In this document: piece by piece, positions 21,179-29,516 of the stretch
Layout of the letters: every line of letters begins with the position of its first letter
Numbering within the stretch: position 1 is the first letter of the stretch
DNA from: Pseudovibrio sp. Tun.PSC04-5.I4
GTDB taxonomy: Bacteria > Pseudomonadota > Alphaproteobacteria > Rhizobiales > Stappiaceae
Length of the DNA stretch: 64,000 nucleotides
Assembly: GCF_900104145.1 (NCBI RefSeq)
Contig: NZ_FNLB01000008.1
Location: 1-64,000 of the forward strand
Reading direction: 5' to 3'
Notes under the pieces: generated by a model
The model's input: only the letters and a program-made list of their open reading frames with translations
What the model was told of the DNA's origin: nothing
The model's database searches: none
Translations under genes and position numbers: made by a program

Positions 21179-21421
21179 CTATTGCTCCGATAACTCGGCG
21201 ATTGCCACCTTATCTTTATATCCATCCATTTTTTTTCTCAGAGAGAGTGGGCGCATATCGATCCATACCGACTTAATAAACTCCAAACACTCTTCCTTAT
21301 TTCCTTTCTTGTCTCCTAACTTCCATCCTTCAGGAACCTTTTTGTGAAGCGGCCAAATTGACCATTGCTCTTCTTCATTAACGACAACAACATAGGCTTC
21401 AGTTGATTCAATTTCAGACAT
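21179..21421 (-). CDS. MbtH-like protein
   Basis: This 80-residue protein belongs to the MbtH family of small cytoplasmic partners that bind NRPS adenylation domains and promote their folding and activity. Family hallmarks are visible: VNEEEQWSIWP near residues 14-24, then P-GW, a G-x-K-E-E-C segment and W-I-D-M-RP near residues 53-58. The ATG at 21419-21421 (MSEIES) is chosen because the reading frame upstream of it shows no family similarity. The gene sits 51 bases before the six-module NRPS on the same strand and is almost certainly cotranscribed with it. Confidence 0.95.
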   Translation of the reverse strand: MSEIESTEAYVVVVNEEEQWSIWPLHKKVPEGWKLGDKKGNKEECLEFIKSVWIDMRPLSLRKKMDGYKDKVAIAELSEQ

Positions 21422-21705
21422 TGTAATGCTCGCAGTATAGTTAAACACGAAAAGTAGGTGGTAGCTTCCACACTTTAATTCTGAGTAGATAATACATGTA
21501 TACAAATATTTATAAAGTAATTTTTTACTATATGAACAATCACATTGGCTAATGTGATATATATGATGATAATTTTTAAGCTATAAAACAAAATAAGCGA
21601 CTATTACTCATCAATTAACTAAAGAATGCTGTCTAATTTCTCAGAGGTAGTGTGGTTACTATTTGCTTAAGTGCGCATTTAAACAATAACTTACATACAT
21701 CAATA
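21422..21705 (-). promoter_or_regulatory. A+T-rich leader upstream of MbtH/NRPS, with palindrome
   Basis: This 284-base non-coding stretch is strongly A+T-rich and should hold the promoter of the MbtH-NRPS operon. A 6-4-6 inverted repeat, CACATTGGCTAATGTG, lies at 21541-21556, about 120 bases before the MbtH start, and could be an operator. I cannot name its regulator or fix -35/-10 boxes with confidence. The IS6 fragment begins immediately to the right, so upstream control sequence may have been lost. Confidence 0.4.
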
Positions 21706-22163
21706 TTACAACTCAACTCGGCGTTGTCGGAAAATGGTGTTGATCTGATCATGGGCTGACAAGAACCGTTGCGCTTGCCAAAGCGATTTGAACCGCCCCA
21801 TGATCTTCTCTCGCTTTCTTGTTGGGCGATGAGAGTTTTCTATCCTGTTGTTCAAGCCTTTGTGGGCGCGGCGATCTGCATCTGGAGCAAGGGTCTGTAC
21901 AGGTTTGATATAGCTGCGCAGTTTATCCGTTACCACGACCCGTGGCTCACCAAATTGTTTGACAAGTTTTTTGAAAAACCGTTTGGCAGCCTTGGCGTTC
22001 CGGTGCTTTTGAACCAAGATATCGAGCACGTCACCATCTGCGTCAATCGCCCGCCAGAGCCAGTATATCACCCCACGGATGGTAATAACCACCTCATCCA
22101 GATGCCATTTATTATTTGGCTTTGGCCGATCTTTGCGGATGCAATCGGCAAAACAGCGCTTAC
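21706..22163 (-). pseudogene. IS6-family transposase fragment (catalytic and C-terminal part)
   Basis: This reading frame keeps the IS6/IS26-type DDE core: KWHLDEV with the first Asp, YWLWRAIDADGDVLDILVQ, VVTDKLRSY with the second Asp, and the C-terminal GLNNRIENSHRPTRKRE with Glu, ending QRRVEL. The N-terminal part is missing because the IS21 copy to the right begins at 22164. The frame can be read upstream through KRCFADCIRK to that junction. A short piece of the same left end recurs near 28595-28618. Confidence 0.85.
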
Positions 22164-22248
22164 TGTCAATGCTGAGTCAAATTTCCCCACATGTGCTGGA
22201 CGGAAAGTCCTCAGTTTGAGTATTTGGTGACCAGCCTTGTCTGTGGGT

Positions 22249-23076
22249 CTAACTCTCCTTTTTGGGTGGCCTGCCGCGTCGTTTTGGTGGTGGAGGTGGA
22301 GCTATTGAAGCGTTAGCCCGTACGTGCTCTGGCATGAGGTCCGCATGGCTGCGCAACCGATAACTAGCACCTTTGATCTGGATGACGACGGCATGATGCA
22401 AAAGCCGATCGAGAAGGCCTGTGGCAATAACGCGATCACCAAAGATCTCACCCCATTCCGCAAAGCCACGGTTTGAGGTGAGGATCATGGATCCCTTTTC
22501 ATATTTGGCATTGACGAGCTGGAAGAACAAGTTTGCTCCCCCATTGGTAATTGGCAGATAACCGATTTCATCGACGATTAGCAGTGAAGTTCGTGCAAAG
22601 AAGCGTAGTTTCTCAGTCAACCGCCCTTCTTTTTCAGCTTTTGCCAAGGCTTCGATGAGGTGAGCTAAAGCAATGCGATACACCCGTTTACCCGCTTTAA
22701 CGGCTGCAACCCCAAGAGCAGTTGCCAGATGGCTCTTTCCTGTACCAGGTGGACCGAGAAAGTGTACCACTTCATTGCGAGTGATGAACTCCAGTTCGGC
22801 TAGAGCCATGATGCGATCCCTGTCCAGCGAGGGCTGGAAGGTAAAGTCGAAGCTTTCCAGTGTTTTTATCGGAGTAAGCCGCGCTGTCGTCAGGGCGACG
22901 CCGATACGGCGGCCCTCGCGTGTTGAATATTCTTCATTGAGCAGAGAATCCAGGGCCTCCAGGGCCGTGAGTTCCCCTTGTTCCAATTGGCTCAGCGTGT
23001 GGTCGAGCACCTCTAAAGCCCGCGGCATTTTTAAGCCTACCAGTGAAGACTGAATGCGTTTACTGAGCGAACTCAT
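22249..23076 (-). CDS. istB: IS21 helper ATPase IstB, copy 1
   Basis: This 275-residue AAA+ protein of the IstB/DnaC type selects target DNA and stimulates the IstA transposase. The Walker A motif GPPGTGKSH is near residue 107, and the Walker B region LLIVDEIGYLP is near residue 170. The C-terminus is basic (PPPKRRGRPPKKES). The start codon overlaps the istA stop by 4 bases, the usual istAB coupling. A close but not identical copy lies at 45669-46496. Confidence 0.95.
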   Translation of the reverse strand: MSSLSKRIQSSLVGLKMPRALEVLDHTLSQLEQGELTALEALDSLLNEEYSTREGRRIGVALTTARLTPIKTLESFDFTFQPSLDRDRIMALAELEFITRNEVVHFLGPPGTGKSHLATALGVAAVKAGKRVYRIALAHLIEALAKAEKEGRLTEKLRFFARTSLLIVDEIGYLPITNGGANLFFQLVNAKYEKGSMILTSNRGFAEWGEIFGDRVIATGLLDRLLHHAVVIQIKGASYRLRSHADLMPEHVRANASIAPPPPPKRRGRPPKKES

Positions 23077-24302
23077 GGCTTACCTCCAGTACTGGCAAGT
23101 CGTTGGCCTACCGCTTCATAGAACTCCAGTGGGCGTTGGTTTACACCGCTGTGTTTGGTTGGCTCCGCAGCCAGACGACGGCGCTGTGTTGCCCGTGGAG
23201 GAGCCTTGCGATGGCATGGATCAACCCGGCGCTGGTTCTTTCCCTCCATGACCGGATGGGTGGCGATGAGCTGACCGTGTCCATAGATGCGCACCTCTTG
23301 CGGGTGATGCTGGACTTCGACCATCCGTTTCTTAACGGTGTCCGGCACTGAATAAAGATTACCTCCAACGGAGACCATGCCATCACGCGTGACCCGCCGC
23401 TCCACCAGTAAAACAGCATCATAAGGGTGCGCTGGCAAAGGGATCAGAGCGGGCTGTTCCTCTCCAAAGACCTCGCCCACCACACGGTTGGTGGTGGCAT
23501 GAACACGGGCATTGGCAATTTCCTTGCACCAGCGTGTGAACTGGGCATTAAGATCGTCCAGATCGCGGAACGTACGACCAAGGAAGAAATCCTGCCGGAT
23601 GTAACGAAATGGACGCTCCACCTTGCCCTTGGTTTTGGCCCGGTAGGGCTGGCAGGCATCCGGCTGAGCGCCATAATGGTCCAGAAGAGCGACAAGAGCA
23701 GGATTAAAAAGAACAGTGCCATCTGGCTCCTCTCCCAGAACGGCTGTCTTCATGCGATCATACAGGACTTCCAGTGTCGCTCCGCCGAAGACCTCAAAGG
23801 CCGCGATATGACAACGCAGGACTGTCTCTAGTTTTTGATTGGCACAATAGCGCCCCCACAAAAACCGTGAATTACTCAGCACCATTGAAAACAAAAAGAT
23901 TTTTCGCACCACATCTGGTTCACTGGTGAACGCCACCTGAAACTCAGCAAAATCTACCTGTGCCTGCTGGCCTGGTGCTGTCTCAAAGCGCCGTTCAAAT
24001 GCATGCGGAGGAGCTGGACGGATCAGGCGAAGATATTCCGTTACAGTGGAGTAACCGCCCTTAAACCCCAGTGTCTTCAGCTCACGAAGCAAGCGCCGGG
24101 CAGATAGACCGGGAAACCGCTCCAGTCGCTCAAGTAAATAGCCTTTGTATTCCTCCAGTACACGCCCGTCACGCTGGCGGGGGCCGTAGACAGGAGCTTC
24201 AAGGCCTTGGTGTAAGTATTTGCTGACCGTCTTTCTATCCAGCCCGGCTTTGCGCGCTATGGCACTTACAGACAGTCCCTGCTGCTTCAAATTATGGATC
24301 AT
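23073..24302 (-). CDS. istA: IS21 transposase IstA, copy 1
   Basis: This is a DDE transposase of 409 residues from the start at MIHNLKQQGLS. That start has GGAAG just upstream and matches copy 2. A longer reading begins further upstream but has no family support. The N-terminal helix-turn-helix is SAIARKAGLDRKTVSKYL. The integrase core includes QVDFAEFQ with the first Asp and EVLYDRMKTAV with the second Asp region. A Mu-type C-terminal region follows. The protein binds the element ends and catalyses strand transfer together with IstB. Confidence 0.95.
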   Translation of the reverse strand: MIHNLKQQGLSVSAIARKAGLDRKTVSKYLHQGLEAPVYGPRQRDGRVLEEYKGYLLERLERFPGLSARRLLRELKTLGFKGGYSTVTEYLRLIRPAPPHAFERRFETAPGQQAQVDFAEFQVAFTSEPDVVRKIFLFSMVLSNSRFLWGRYCANQKLETVLRCHIAAFEVFGGATLEVLYDRMKTAVLGEEPDGTVLFNPALVALLDHYGAQPDACQPYRAKTKGKVERPFRYIRQDFFLGRTFRDLDDLNAQFTRWCKEIANARVHATTNRVVGEVFGEEQPALIPLPAHPYDAVLLVERRVTRDGMVSVGGNLYSVPDTVKKRMVEVQHHPQEVRIYGHGQLIATHPVMEGKNQRRVDPCHRKAPPRATQRRRLAAEPTKHSGVNQRPLEFYEAVGQRLASTGGKP

Positions 24303-24476
24303 TACGATCTTCCCTAGATTGACCACTCCTCCACACCCCTTCTTTCCAACAGGGACGTAGAGGAGAGTTTCGCCAACTTTTGTTTGAAGGGGCATGCCCC
24401 TTCAAACAAAAGTCAAAGCTGAAAAGTGGGGAATTTTCAACCAGCGCTTTTGGGGAGAATACATCCAGCACTGACA

Positions 24477-25190
24477 GTCTCAGCCTTAGGGCTGGGGACG
24501 GCTGTTTTGGGCGGCGGTATGATGACCTCGACACCGTCATAGCGAGCTGCTATTTCCTGTCTTGTCGCAGCTCCGTCATAAGCTCCATCGCCAAGAAACG
24601 TGGCAATAGAACCCTCGATCTGCTCCAGTAGATCCGGCACAACAGTTGGATCGCCAACCGTATCCTCCGTCAGTTCACGGCAGACGATGATCCCGCTTTC
24701 CAAATCCAGGCCAAGATGAAGTTTTCGCCATTTTCTGCGTTTTTTCTTGGTTCCATGCTTGGTTTCCTGCCATTCACCAGCCCCGAACATCTTCACGCCC
24801 GTGCTATCGATTACAAGGGTGGCCGGGCCTGCAGTCTTGTCAGACTCGACTTTGGAAAGGTTCAATCCAGTAGTTCGACGCGACACCGTGCTATAGTCTG
24901 GAACTGGTAAGGTCAGATCCAACAACGCGAACACAGAGCGAACAAATCCCTGTGTTTGCCGTAAAGCCAAACTAAACACAGACTTGACGCGCAAACTGAT
25001 TTCAATGGCCAGGTCCGAATACGTGGCGGGTCTTCCGGGTCGATTACTTGCGGGGGCAAGCCAGGCTTCGATGACGCTCTTGTCAATCCAGACCGTGATG
25101 TCACCACGGCGGCACAAGCTCGCGTTATAATCCGGCCAGGTCGTCACTTTGAATTGGGCTTTATCGAACTTGTGACGTAAGTGTCAGCAG
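24477..25190 (-). pseudogene. IS5-family transposase, N-terminal two-thirds, cut by IS21
   Basis: The frame reads TTWPDYNASLCRRGDITVWID, then VIDSTGVKMFG with the first catalytic Asp, KKRRKWRKLHLGLD, and LGDGAYDG with the second Asp. It stops making sense at PSPKAETV, exactly where the IS21 end begins. The C-terminal third of a similar transposase lies at 31154-31457 and a middle piece at 32847-32965. The first codons are also damaged: the expected Met-Pro-Phe-Lys start reads out of frame near 25160-25195. Confidence 0.85.
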
Positions 25191-25264
25191 TCTGTTTAAA
25201 TGGCTTTAAGTAGATCTTCTGAAAAGGAAATTTCAGAGAAGATACTCCACGTCAGGGGGATACT

Positions 25265-25462
25265 GCAACAACGCCAGTATTTGGTGGGCCGCCCGCGCGT
25301 CTTGCTTGCCGGCGCTAACCAAGCACTGGCAACACCGTCTTCAACCCAGACCGAGATTGATCCCCGCTGGCGCAGACTCTCATTATATTCAGACCAGTTC
25401 GTCACCTTGTATTCGGCTTTGTCAAACTTGTGACGACGGGCAGCGTTGTGCTTAAACGGCAT
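25265..25462 (-). pseudogene. IS5-family transposase, N-terminal fragment
   Basis: Only the first 65 or so residues of an IS5-type transposase remain: MPFKHNAARRHKFDKAEYK, NWSEYNESLRQRGSISVWV and GRPTKY. The frame then leaves the family. It is related to, but distinct from, the neighbouring IS5 copy, so at least two IS5 insertions occurred here. Confidence 0.75.
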
Positions 25463-25532
25463 AAAAACTTCGGAGACGGTATACCTTTTAACGAGATTAA
25501 TGCGACAATGCCCATCACAATTAGAAAAAAAA

Positions 25533-25552
25533 CCAGAGGCAGATGCCTCTGG
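25533..25552 (-). terminator. Rho-independent terminator, minus direction
   Basis: CCAGAGGCAGATGCCTCTGG forms a 9-bp stem with a two-base tip. On the minus strand it is followed by a run of eight T. It would stop leftward transcription. No intact minus-strand gene now lies to its right, so it may be an orphan from a gene lost to IS activity. Confidence 0.7.
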
Positions 25553-25734
25553 GGAAAGGTGATTGGGTAGTGTATTACATACACTTCGTCGAATATATCA
25601 TTCCTAAATGTGTATCACAAGCTGAAATATGGGTTCTATCGCTATTTTTTTCGTATTTTCAGGAAAGGCCTTCTCGTTTAGAAGCTTTCTGGGCTCTGTC
25701 ATCTATGCTGGTGTGACTACGCCCTCAACTCAGC
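25553..25734. other. Non-coding stretch
   Basis: Apart from the terminator on its left edge I see no gene, repeat or IS end here. The DNA is A+T-rich and resembles the leader regions of the NRPS genes. Confidence 0.4.
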
Positions 25735-25925
25735 GGAGGGCACTGTCAAGTTATTTGAGATGGCTTGCAAAAGCTTTGTTTGAGCTGATTTTACGCAGTC
25801 ATTTCAACAGTGTAGTCTGCCCATAGGGCACTGCATAGGCCACGACCTCACGAGGAAAACGAAAGCCTTTCAGCCGCTCAAAGGAACTCGGTATCTTCAT
25901 CAGAGCTGGGTAACCAAAATCAAAT
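25735..25925 (-). mobile_element. IS6-family remnant left of the thioesterase
   Basis: An end-like sequence (ggcactgtcaagttatttgag) near 25738 is followed by a minus-strand frame with KGFRFPREVVAYAV. That is the N-terminal signature of IS6 transposases, and it breaks off after about 30 residues. A related end sequence occurs at about 26843. The two remnants bracket the thioesterase gene. Confidence 0.6.
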
Positions 25926-25955
25926 AATTTAGCAATGCCATCAGAATTTATGTGT

Positions 25956-25971
25956 CTACTCCTTAGAGTAG
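25956..25971. promoter_or_regulatory. Palindrome upstream of type II thioesterase
   Basis: CTACTCCTTAGAGTAG is a 6-4-6 inverted repeat about 70 bases before the thioesterase start, within A+T-rich DNA. It is a candidate operator. It has the same arm and spacer lengths as the palindrome before the MbtH gene, but a different sequence. Confidence 0.35.
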
Positions 25972-26041
25972 TTATATACAACTGATCAATTCTAGATAAT
26001 AAAATAATAACTGAGATCACATTAAGTTTTTTGGAGATTTT

Positions 26042-26797
26042 ATGAGTAATTTGGGCGAACCTCTTGTTTGCTGGAAAAAGAGCCGCAACCCTCGAATTAG
26101 ATTAATTTGCTTTCCATACGCAGGAGGAGGTTCATTTATGTATAAGGATTGGGCAAAGTACATACCTGATGATGTGGAACTATTAGCTGTAGATTTGCGT
26201 GGCCGTGGAGGTAGATTTAATGAACGCTTGTCTGCAGATATAAACACGCATATCAATGATATCCTTGTAAACTATGGGCATCTTAATGAGCTGCCTCTAA
26301 TCGTTTTTGGGCACAGCATGGGAGGCTTACTTGGCTTTGAGTTCTCCCGCGCTGTGAAAGAGAGGCTAGGACACGAAATTTTACACTTCTTCCCTTCAGC
26401 CTCAAGGGCCCCGCAGTTACCTCGCGTCATGGATGTGACATACAATTTGTCTGATGACGACTTTTTAAGTAAGCTTGGCGAAAGTGACGGTCTTCCAAGA
26501 GAGATCTTCGAAAGCAGTGAGTTACGAGATATTTTCTTACCGATCTTGAGGTCTGATGTGCGATTGTGTGAAGTCTATTGCTTTGAAGGCGCAACTCTCC
26601 TTGAGTGCCCCATATCTGTCATCGGAGGAACAATGGATCAGGGTGTACTGCGCCACGAGTTAGAAACTTGGCGAGAACACACTACAAAAGATACTTGCTT
26701 GCACCTTATTTCAGCTGGGCATTTCTATGTTGATACACATAGGCTGCAAGTAATTAACATCATTATGAAACAAATTGGCTCTACTTCCATTCTGTAG
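26042..26797 (+). CDS. Type II thioesterase (external, NRPS editing)
   Basis: This 251-residue alpha/beta hydrolase of the GrsT/TycF type hydrolyses wrong or stalled acyl groups from carrier domains, keeping NRPS lines active in the cytoplasm. The opening FPYAGGGSFMYKDWA is typical. The nucleophile elbow is GHSMGG (Ser near residue 98), the acid is probably the Asp in GGTMDQG, and the catalytic His lies in AGHFYVD near residue 231. GGAG stands 7 bases before the ATG. The gene points opposite to the NRPS genes and is isolated between IS6 remnants. It is intact and very likely belongs functionally to the peptide pathway, though genomic proximity is the only link. Confidence 0.92.
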   Translation: MSNLGEPLVCWKKSRNPRIRLICFPYAGGGSFMYKDWAKYIPDDVELLAVDLRGRGGRFNERLSADINTHINDILVNYGHLNELPLIVFGHSMGGLLGFEFSRAVKERLGHEILHFFPSASRAPQLPRVMDVTYNLSDDDFLSKLGESDGLPREIFESSELRDIFLPILRSDVRLCEVYCFEGATLLECPISVIGGTMDQGVLRHELETWREHTTKDTCLHLISAGHFYVDTHRLQVINIIMKQIGSTSIL

Positions 26798-26839
26798 AAA
26801 GGTTCTCAAGCGTATTTTTCGTAGCCTTGTAAGTCCAGG

Positions 26840-26934
26840 AACGGCATTGCCAAGTTATTTGAGGTGAGTTGCAAAAGCCCTTGATGGGCATATTTCACGC
26901 TTTCATTTCGCCAGCATAATCCGCCCGAACCCTC
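26840..26934. mobile_element. IS6-type end remnant right of the thioesterase
   Basis: The sequence ggcattgccaagttatttga with the following gttgcaaaagc repeats the end seen at 25738. It is cut by the IS3 element starting at about 26935. Confidence 0.5.
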
Positions 26935-27001
26935 CGTGCCAATAAGTGTGAGACATTCCACCGACTAAAGTTTAGACTTGATGGCGTAGGAGAACGACCC
27001 C

Positions 27002-27484
27002 ATGGTTATGCCTTCACAGAGACCGCTTTCAGCCGATACTGGGCCTGATGATATTGTGCCCACGCCACCGCCAGCCCGCATGGTGACAGCGCCAGTGCAG
27101 CCTACAGCCGAGCTGACTGCGATCCCTAAGCGGAGAAGTTTCACAGCCAAATACAAACTACGCATTCTGGATGAGACGGACCAAGCAGCAGACACAGGTG
27201 GTGTTACAGCCATACTACGGCGCGAAGGGCTTTATTCTTCTGCGCTAACGGATTGGCGTCGGGCACGCGCTGCAGGCTCATTGGGAGCATTGCAGCCGCG
27301 TCACCGTGGCCCACAAAAAGCACCCGCCAACCCATTAGAGGCCGAACTGGCCAAGGCTAACCGTGAAGTTTCAGCGCTACGGCGGCGTCTGGACCAGGCG
27401 GAAGCCATCCTTGCAATCCAAAAAAAAGTGGCGACATTGTTGGACGAGATGGAGCAGACGCCAGAGCGCAGCGGCAAGTCATGA
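27002..27484 (+). CDS. IS3-alpha OrfA, DNA-binding protein, copy 1
   Basis: This 160-residue protein is the OrfA of an IS3-family element. It has a helix-turn-helix around FTAKYKLRILDETDQ and LRREGLYSSALTDWR. A C-terminal coiled region (LEAELAKANREVSALRRRLDQ) probably mediates multimerisation. It ends overlapping the orfB start by 4 bases. The OrfAB fusion normally needed for transposition would come from a frameshift, but no obvious slippery A run is seen here. Confidence 0.85.
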   Translation: MVMPSQRPLSADTGPDDIVPTPPPARMVTAPVQPTAELTAIPKRRSFTAKYKLRILDETDQAADTGGVTAILRREGLYSSALTDWRRARAAGSLGALQPRHRGPQKAPANPLEAELAKANREVSALRRRLDQAEAILAIQKKVATLLDEMEQTPERSGKS

Positions 27485-28494
27485 TGGCCGTCGCGATTGC
27501 TCTGCCCTCAGGCAGCGGCCTGACCTCAGCCGTTTGCTCCGCGCTCTCGTTGTCGCGGGCAAGCGTTCTTCGCCATCGCGCTACATTGGCTGCTCCGCCA
27601 CGCGCGGTAAAGCCACGCCCCCCTTCAGCGCGTGCCTTGCCGGAAAATGAACGGGCTCGGGTACTGGATCATCTGCGTGGGCCCAGGTTTGCCGACCAGA
27701 CCCCCACCGAGGTATTCGCCACTTTACTGGATGAAGGCACCTACCTGTGTTCGATCCGCACGATGTATCGGATATTGGCCGCTCAGGGCGAGGTCACTGA
27801 GCGTCGCCGTCAACGCACGCACCCTGTCTATCAAAAGCCGGAACTTCTAGCCGAAGCTCCCAATCAGGTCTGGTCTTGGGATATTACCAAGCTGATGGGC
27901 CCGGTGAAATGGTCTTACTTCTATCTCTATGTCATCTTGGACATCTTCAGCCGCCGTGTTGTTGGCTGGCGCATTGAGCAGGCCGAAAGCGCCAGCCAGT
28001 TCAAGGAACTGTTCATGGATGCAATGGAAAAGCATGCTGTGCAACGCGATCAACTGACATTACATGCCGATCGTGGCGGGCCAATGAAGGCAAAGACAAC
28101 TGCCCTGATGCTGGTGGATCTTGGTGTGCTTAAATCCCACAGCCGACCCCATACCTCAAACGACAACCCGTTCTCAGAGGCCCACCTCAAGACGCTGAAA
28201 TATCAGCCCGAATTCCCCAAGAAGTTTGAAACCATCGAGCAAGCCCGCCACTTTTGCCGCAGATTCTTTGCATGGTACAACGAGCAACACCATCATGCAG
28301 GCATCGGACTCATGACCCCTGATCAGGTCCACTTTGGACAGGCCGAGGCTGTCTATGCCGCACGCCAAGCAACCCTCGACGCAGCATTCATCAGTACACC
28401 CGAGCGCTTCGTACAAAAACCGCCAAAACCACCTCAAATCCCGACGGCCGTCTGGATCAATCCACCAAAGCCAGAGAAAGAAAATCAAGCTTAA
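27481..28494 (+). CDS. IS3-alpha OrfB transposase, copy 1
   Basis: This 337-residue DDE integrase-type catalytic subunit has the acidic triad visible in WSWDITKLMG (Asp), LTLHADRGGPMKAK (Asp) and NDNPFSEAHLK (Glu), with the IS3-family spacing. It is complete and nearly identical to the copy at 34222-35235, so both may have moved recently. Confidence 0.93.
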   Translation: MMAVAIALPSGSGLTSAVCSALSLSRASVLRHRATLAAPPRAVKPRPPSARALPENERARVLDHLRGPRFADQTPTEVFATLLDEGTYLCSIRTMYRILAAQGEVTERRRQRTHPVYQKPELLAEAPNQVWSWDITKLMGPVKWSYFYLYVILDIFSRRVVGWRIEQAESASQFKELFMDAMEKHAVQRDQLTLHADRGGPMKAKTTALMLVDLGVLKSHSRPHTSNDNPFSEAHLKTLKYQPEFPKKFETIEQARHFCRRFFAWYNEQHHHAGIGLMTPDQVHFGQAEAVYAARQATLDAAFISTPERFVQKPPKPPQIPTAVWINPPKPEKENQA

Positions 28495-28529
28495 AGTCCA
28501 AATGCCACTGTCTCAAAGTCGTTGACACG

Positions 28530-28618
28530 TTCCGGAAAGGCGAAAGCATCGAGTCTTGCGTGACGGTAGGAATGAGAAGACAGTTTGTAGCGGCGTGGTC
28601 GGAAAATGGTGTTGATCG
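28530..28618. other. Spacer with IS6 end relic and IS66 target duplicate
   Basis: The segment tcggaaaatggtgttgatc matches the IS6 fragment near 21730. GTTGATCG at 28611-28618 is repeated at 31093-31100 as the 8-bp target duplication of the following IS66 element. Confidence 0.75.
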
Positions 28619-28694
28619 GTAAGCGGTGTTCTGACCCCACCTTCCATTTTTTCTTTGTGTCGGCATTCTGGTGTTTTTAACGCTGGAGTTTTTG

Positions 28695-29108
28695 ATGAGT
28701 GAAGTTGTTTGTCCGGACGGGCTAGTTGAGAAGAAGCGGCAGGTGCGGCGCAGTAGTGAAGAGCGTGCGCTGATCGTGCGCGATAGTTATGAGTTTGGAG
28801 TGATGCAAACGGCCAAGCTGCATGGTGTTACACGCTCTCTGATTTACTATTGGCGTAAGTTGGCTAAGTCCCTGGCAGCACAGAAGGGGCCTTGTGAAGA
28901 GGCTATGGCATTTGCATCGGTCCAGGTTGAGGTTTTGCCTGTCTTGGGAAAGGATGTGCCGGTATCTGAAGACGAGCATCACCCATCGCCATGTGGTTGC
29001 TTACGCGAGATTGAACTTGAATTTGGTGTCATTCGGCTTCAGCTTCCTAAAGATATGGCTGTGGAGCGGATTGCCGAGCTTGTCCTTGCACTGGAGACTG
29101 GGCGATGA
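28695..29108 (+). CDS. tnpA: IS66-D TnpA accessory protein
   Basis: From MSEVVCPDG the protein is 137 residues, with a helix-turn-helix in YEFGVMQTAKLHGVTRSLIYYWRK. GGAG lies about 6 bases before the chosen ATG at 28695, while an upstream in-frame start has no such site. TnpA is required for IS66 transposition but its precise role is unknown. It overlaps tnpB by 4 bases. Confidence 0.85.
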   Translation: MSEVVCPDGLVEKKRQVRRSSEERALIVRDSYEFGVMQTAKLHGVTRSLIYYWRKLAKSLAAQKGPCEEAMAFASVQVEVLPVLGKDVPVSEDEHHPSPCGCLREIELEFGVIRLQLPKDMAVERIAELVLALETGR

Positions 29109-29458
29109 TCCTGCCGGGGCAGCATGTGCGTATTGTGGTTGCCACTCGTCCTGTTGATTTTCGCAAAGGCCATAACGGGTTAGCTGCTTTGGTTCACAAC
29201 GAGCTGAAGAGTGATCCGTTTACCGGCACAGTCTTTGTGTTCCGCTCACGGCGAGCAGACCGGTTGAAGCTTGTGTTCTGGGATGGGTCAGGATTGGTGC
29301 TGGTCTACAAGCGACTGGAAGAGAACAGTTTTTGCTGGCCGGAAGTCAGAGATGGGGTGATGTCGCTTTCCATAGTCCAGTTCGAGGCGCTGTTTGGTGG
29401 CCTTGACTGGCGGAAGATCAGAGCCCTTGAAAGTCGGGCCCCGCAAGGTGTGGAATAA
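29105..29458 (+). CDS. tnpB: IS66-D TnpB accessory protein
   Basis: This 117-residue IS66 Orf2-type protein opens MILPGQHVRIVVATRPVDFRKG and contains FVFRSRRADRLKLVFWDGSGLVLVYKRLEE, the family core. It has no relation to the RNA-guided IS200/IS605 TnpB despite the name. Coupled to tnpA by a 4-base overlap. Confidence 0.92.
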   Translation: MILPGQHVRIVVATRPVDFRKGHNGLAALVHNELKSDPFTGTVFVFRSRRADRLKLVFWDGSGLVLVYKRLEENSFCWPEVRDGVMSLSIVQFEALFGGLDWRKIRALESRAPQGVE

Positions 29459-29516
29459 CCTGTAATTCCCCGTATTTCTGCGGTTTTGAAGCTGCTGTTC
29501 GGGTATACTGTTCCTC

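Larger units (their letters stand above)
22164..24476 (-). mobile_element. IS21-family element, copy 1 (complete)
   Basis: The ends read TGTCAATGCTG at the left and, reversed, TGTCAGTGCTGG at the right. Each is followed inward by a run ending in TCCCC. The element is about 2.3 kb and carries istA and istB. No matching target duplication flanks it: an IS6 piece lies on the left and an IS5 piece on the right. Its present position therefore probably results from recombination between IS21 copies, not a simple insertion. Confidence 0.85.
26935..28529 (+). mobile_element. IS3-family element type alpha, copy 1 (complete)
   Basis: About 1595 bp, with related ends beginning CGTGCCAATAAGTGTGAGACA on one side and CGTGTCAACGACTTTGAGACA on the other. 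An inverted copy of equal length is at 34187-35781, and fragments of a third copy lie at 35792-36213 and 37865-37894. I see no clear short target duplication. Confidence 0.85.

Noticed and set aside
29105..29458. TnpB as an RNA-guided nuclease
   Set aside because: The name is shared, but this is the small IS66 accessory protein with no RuvC-like domain.
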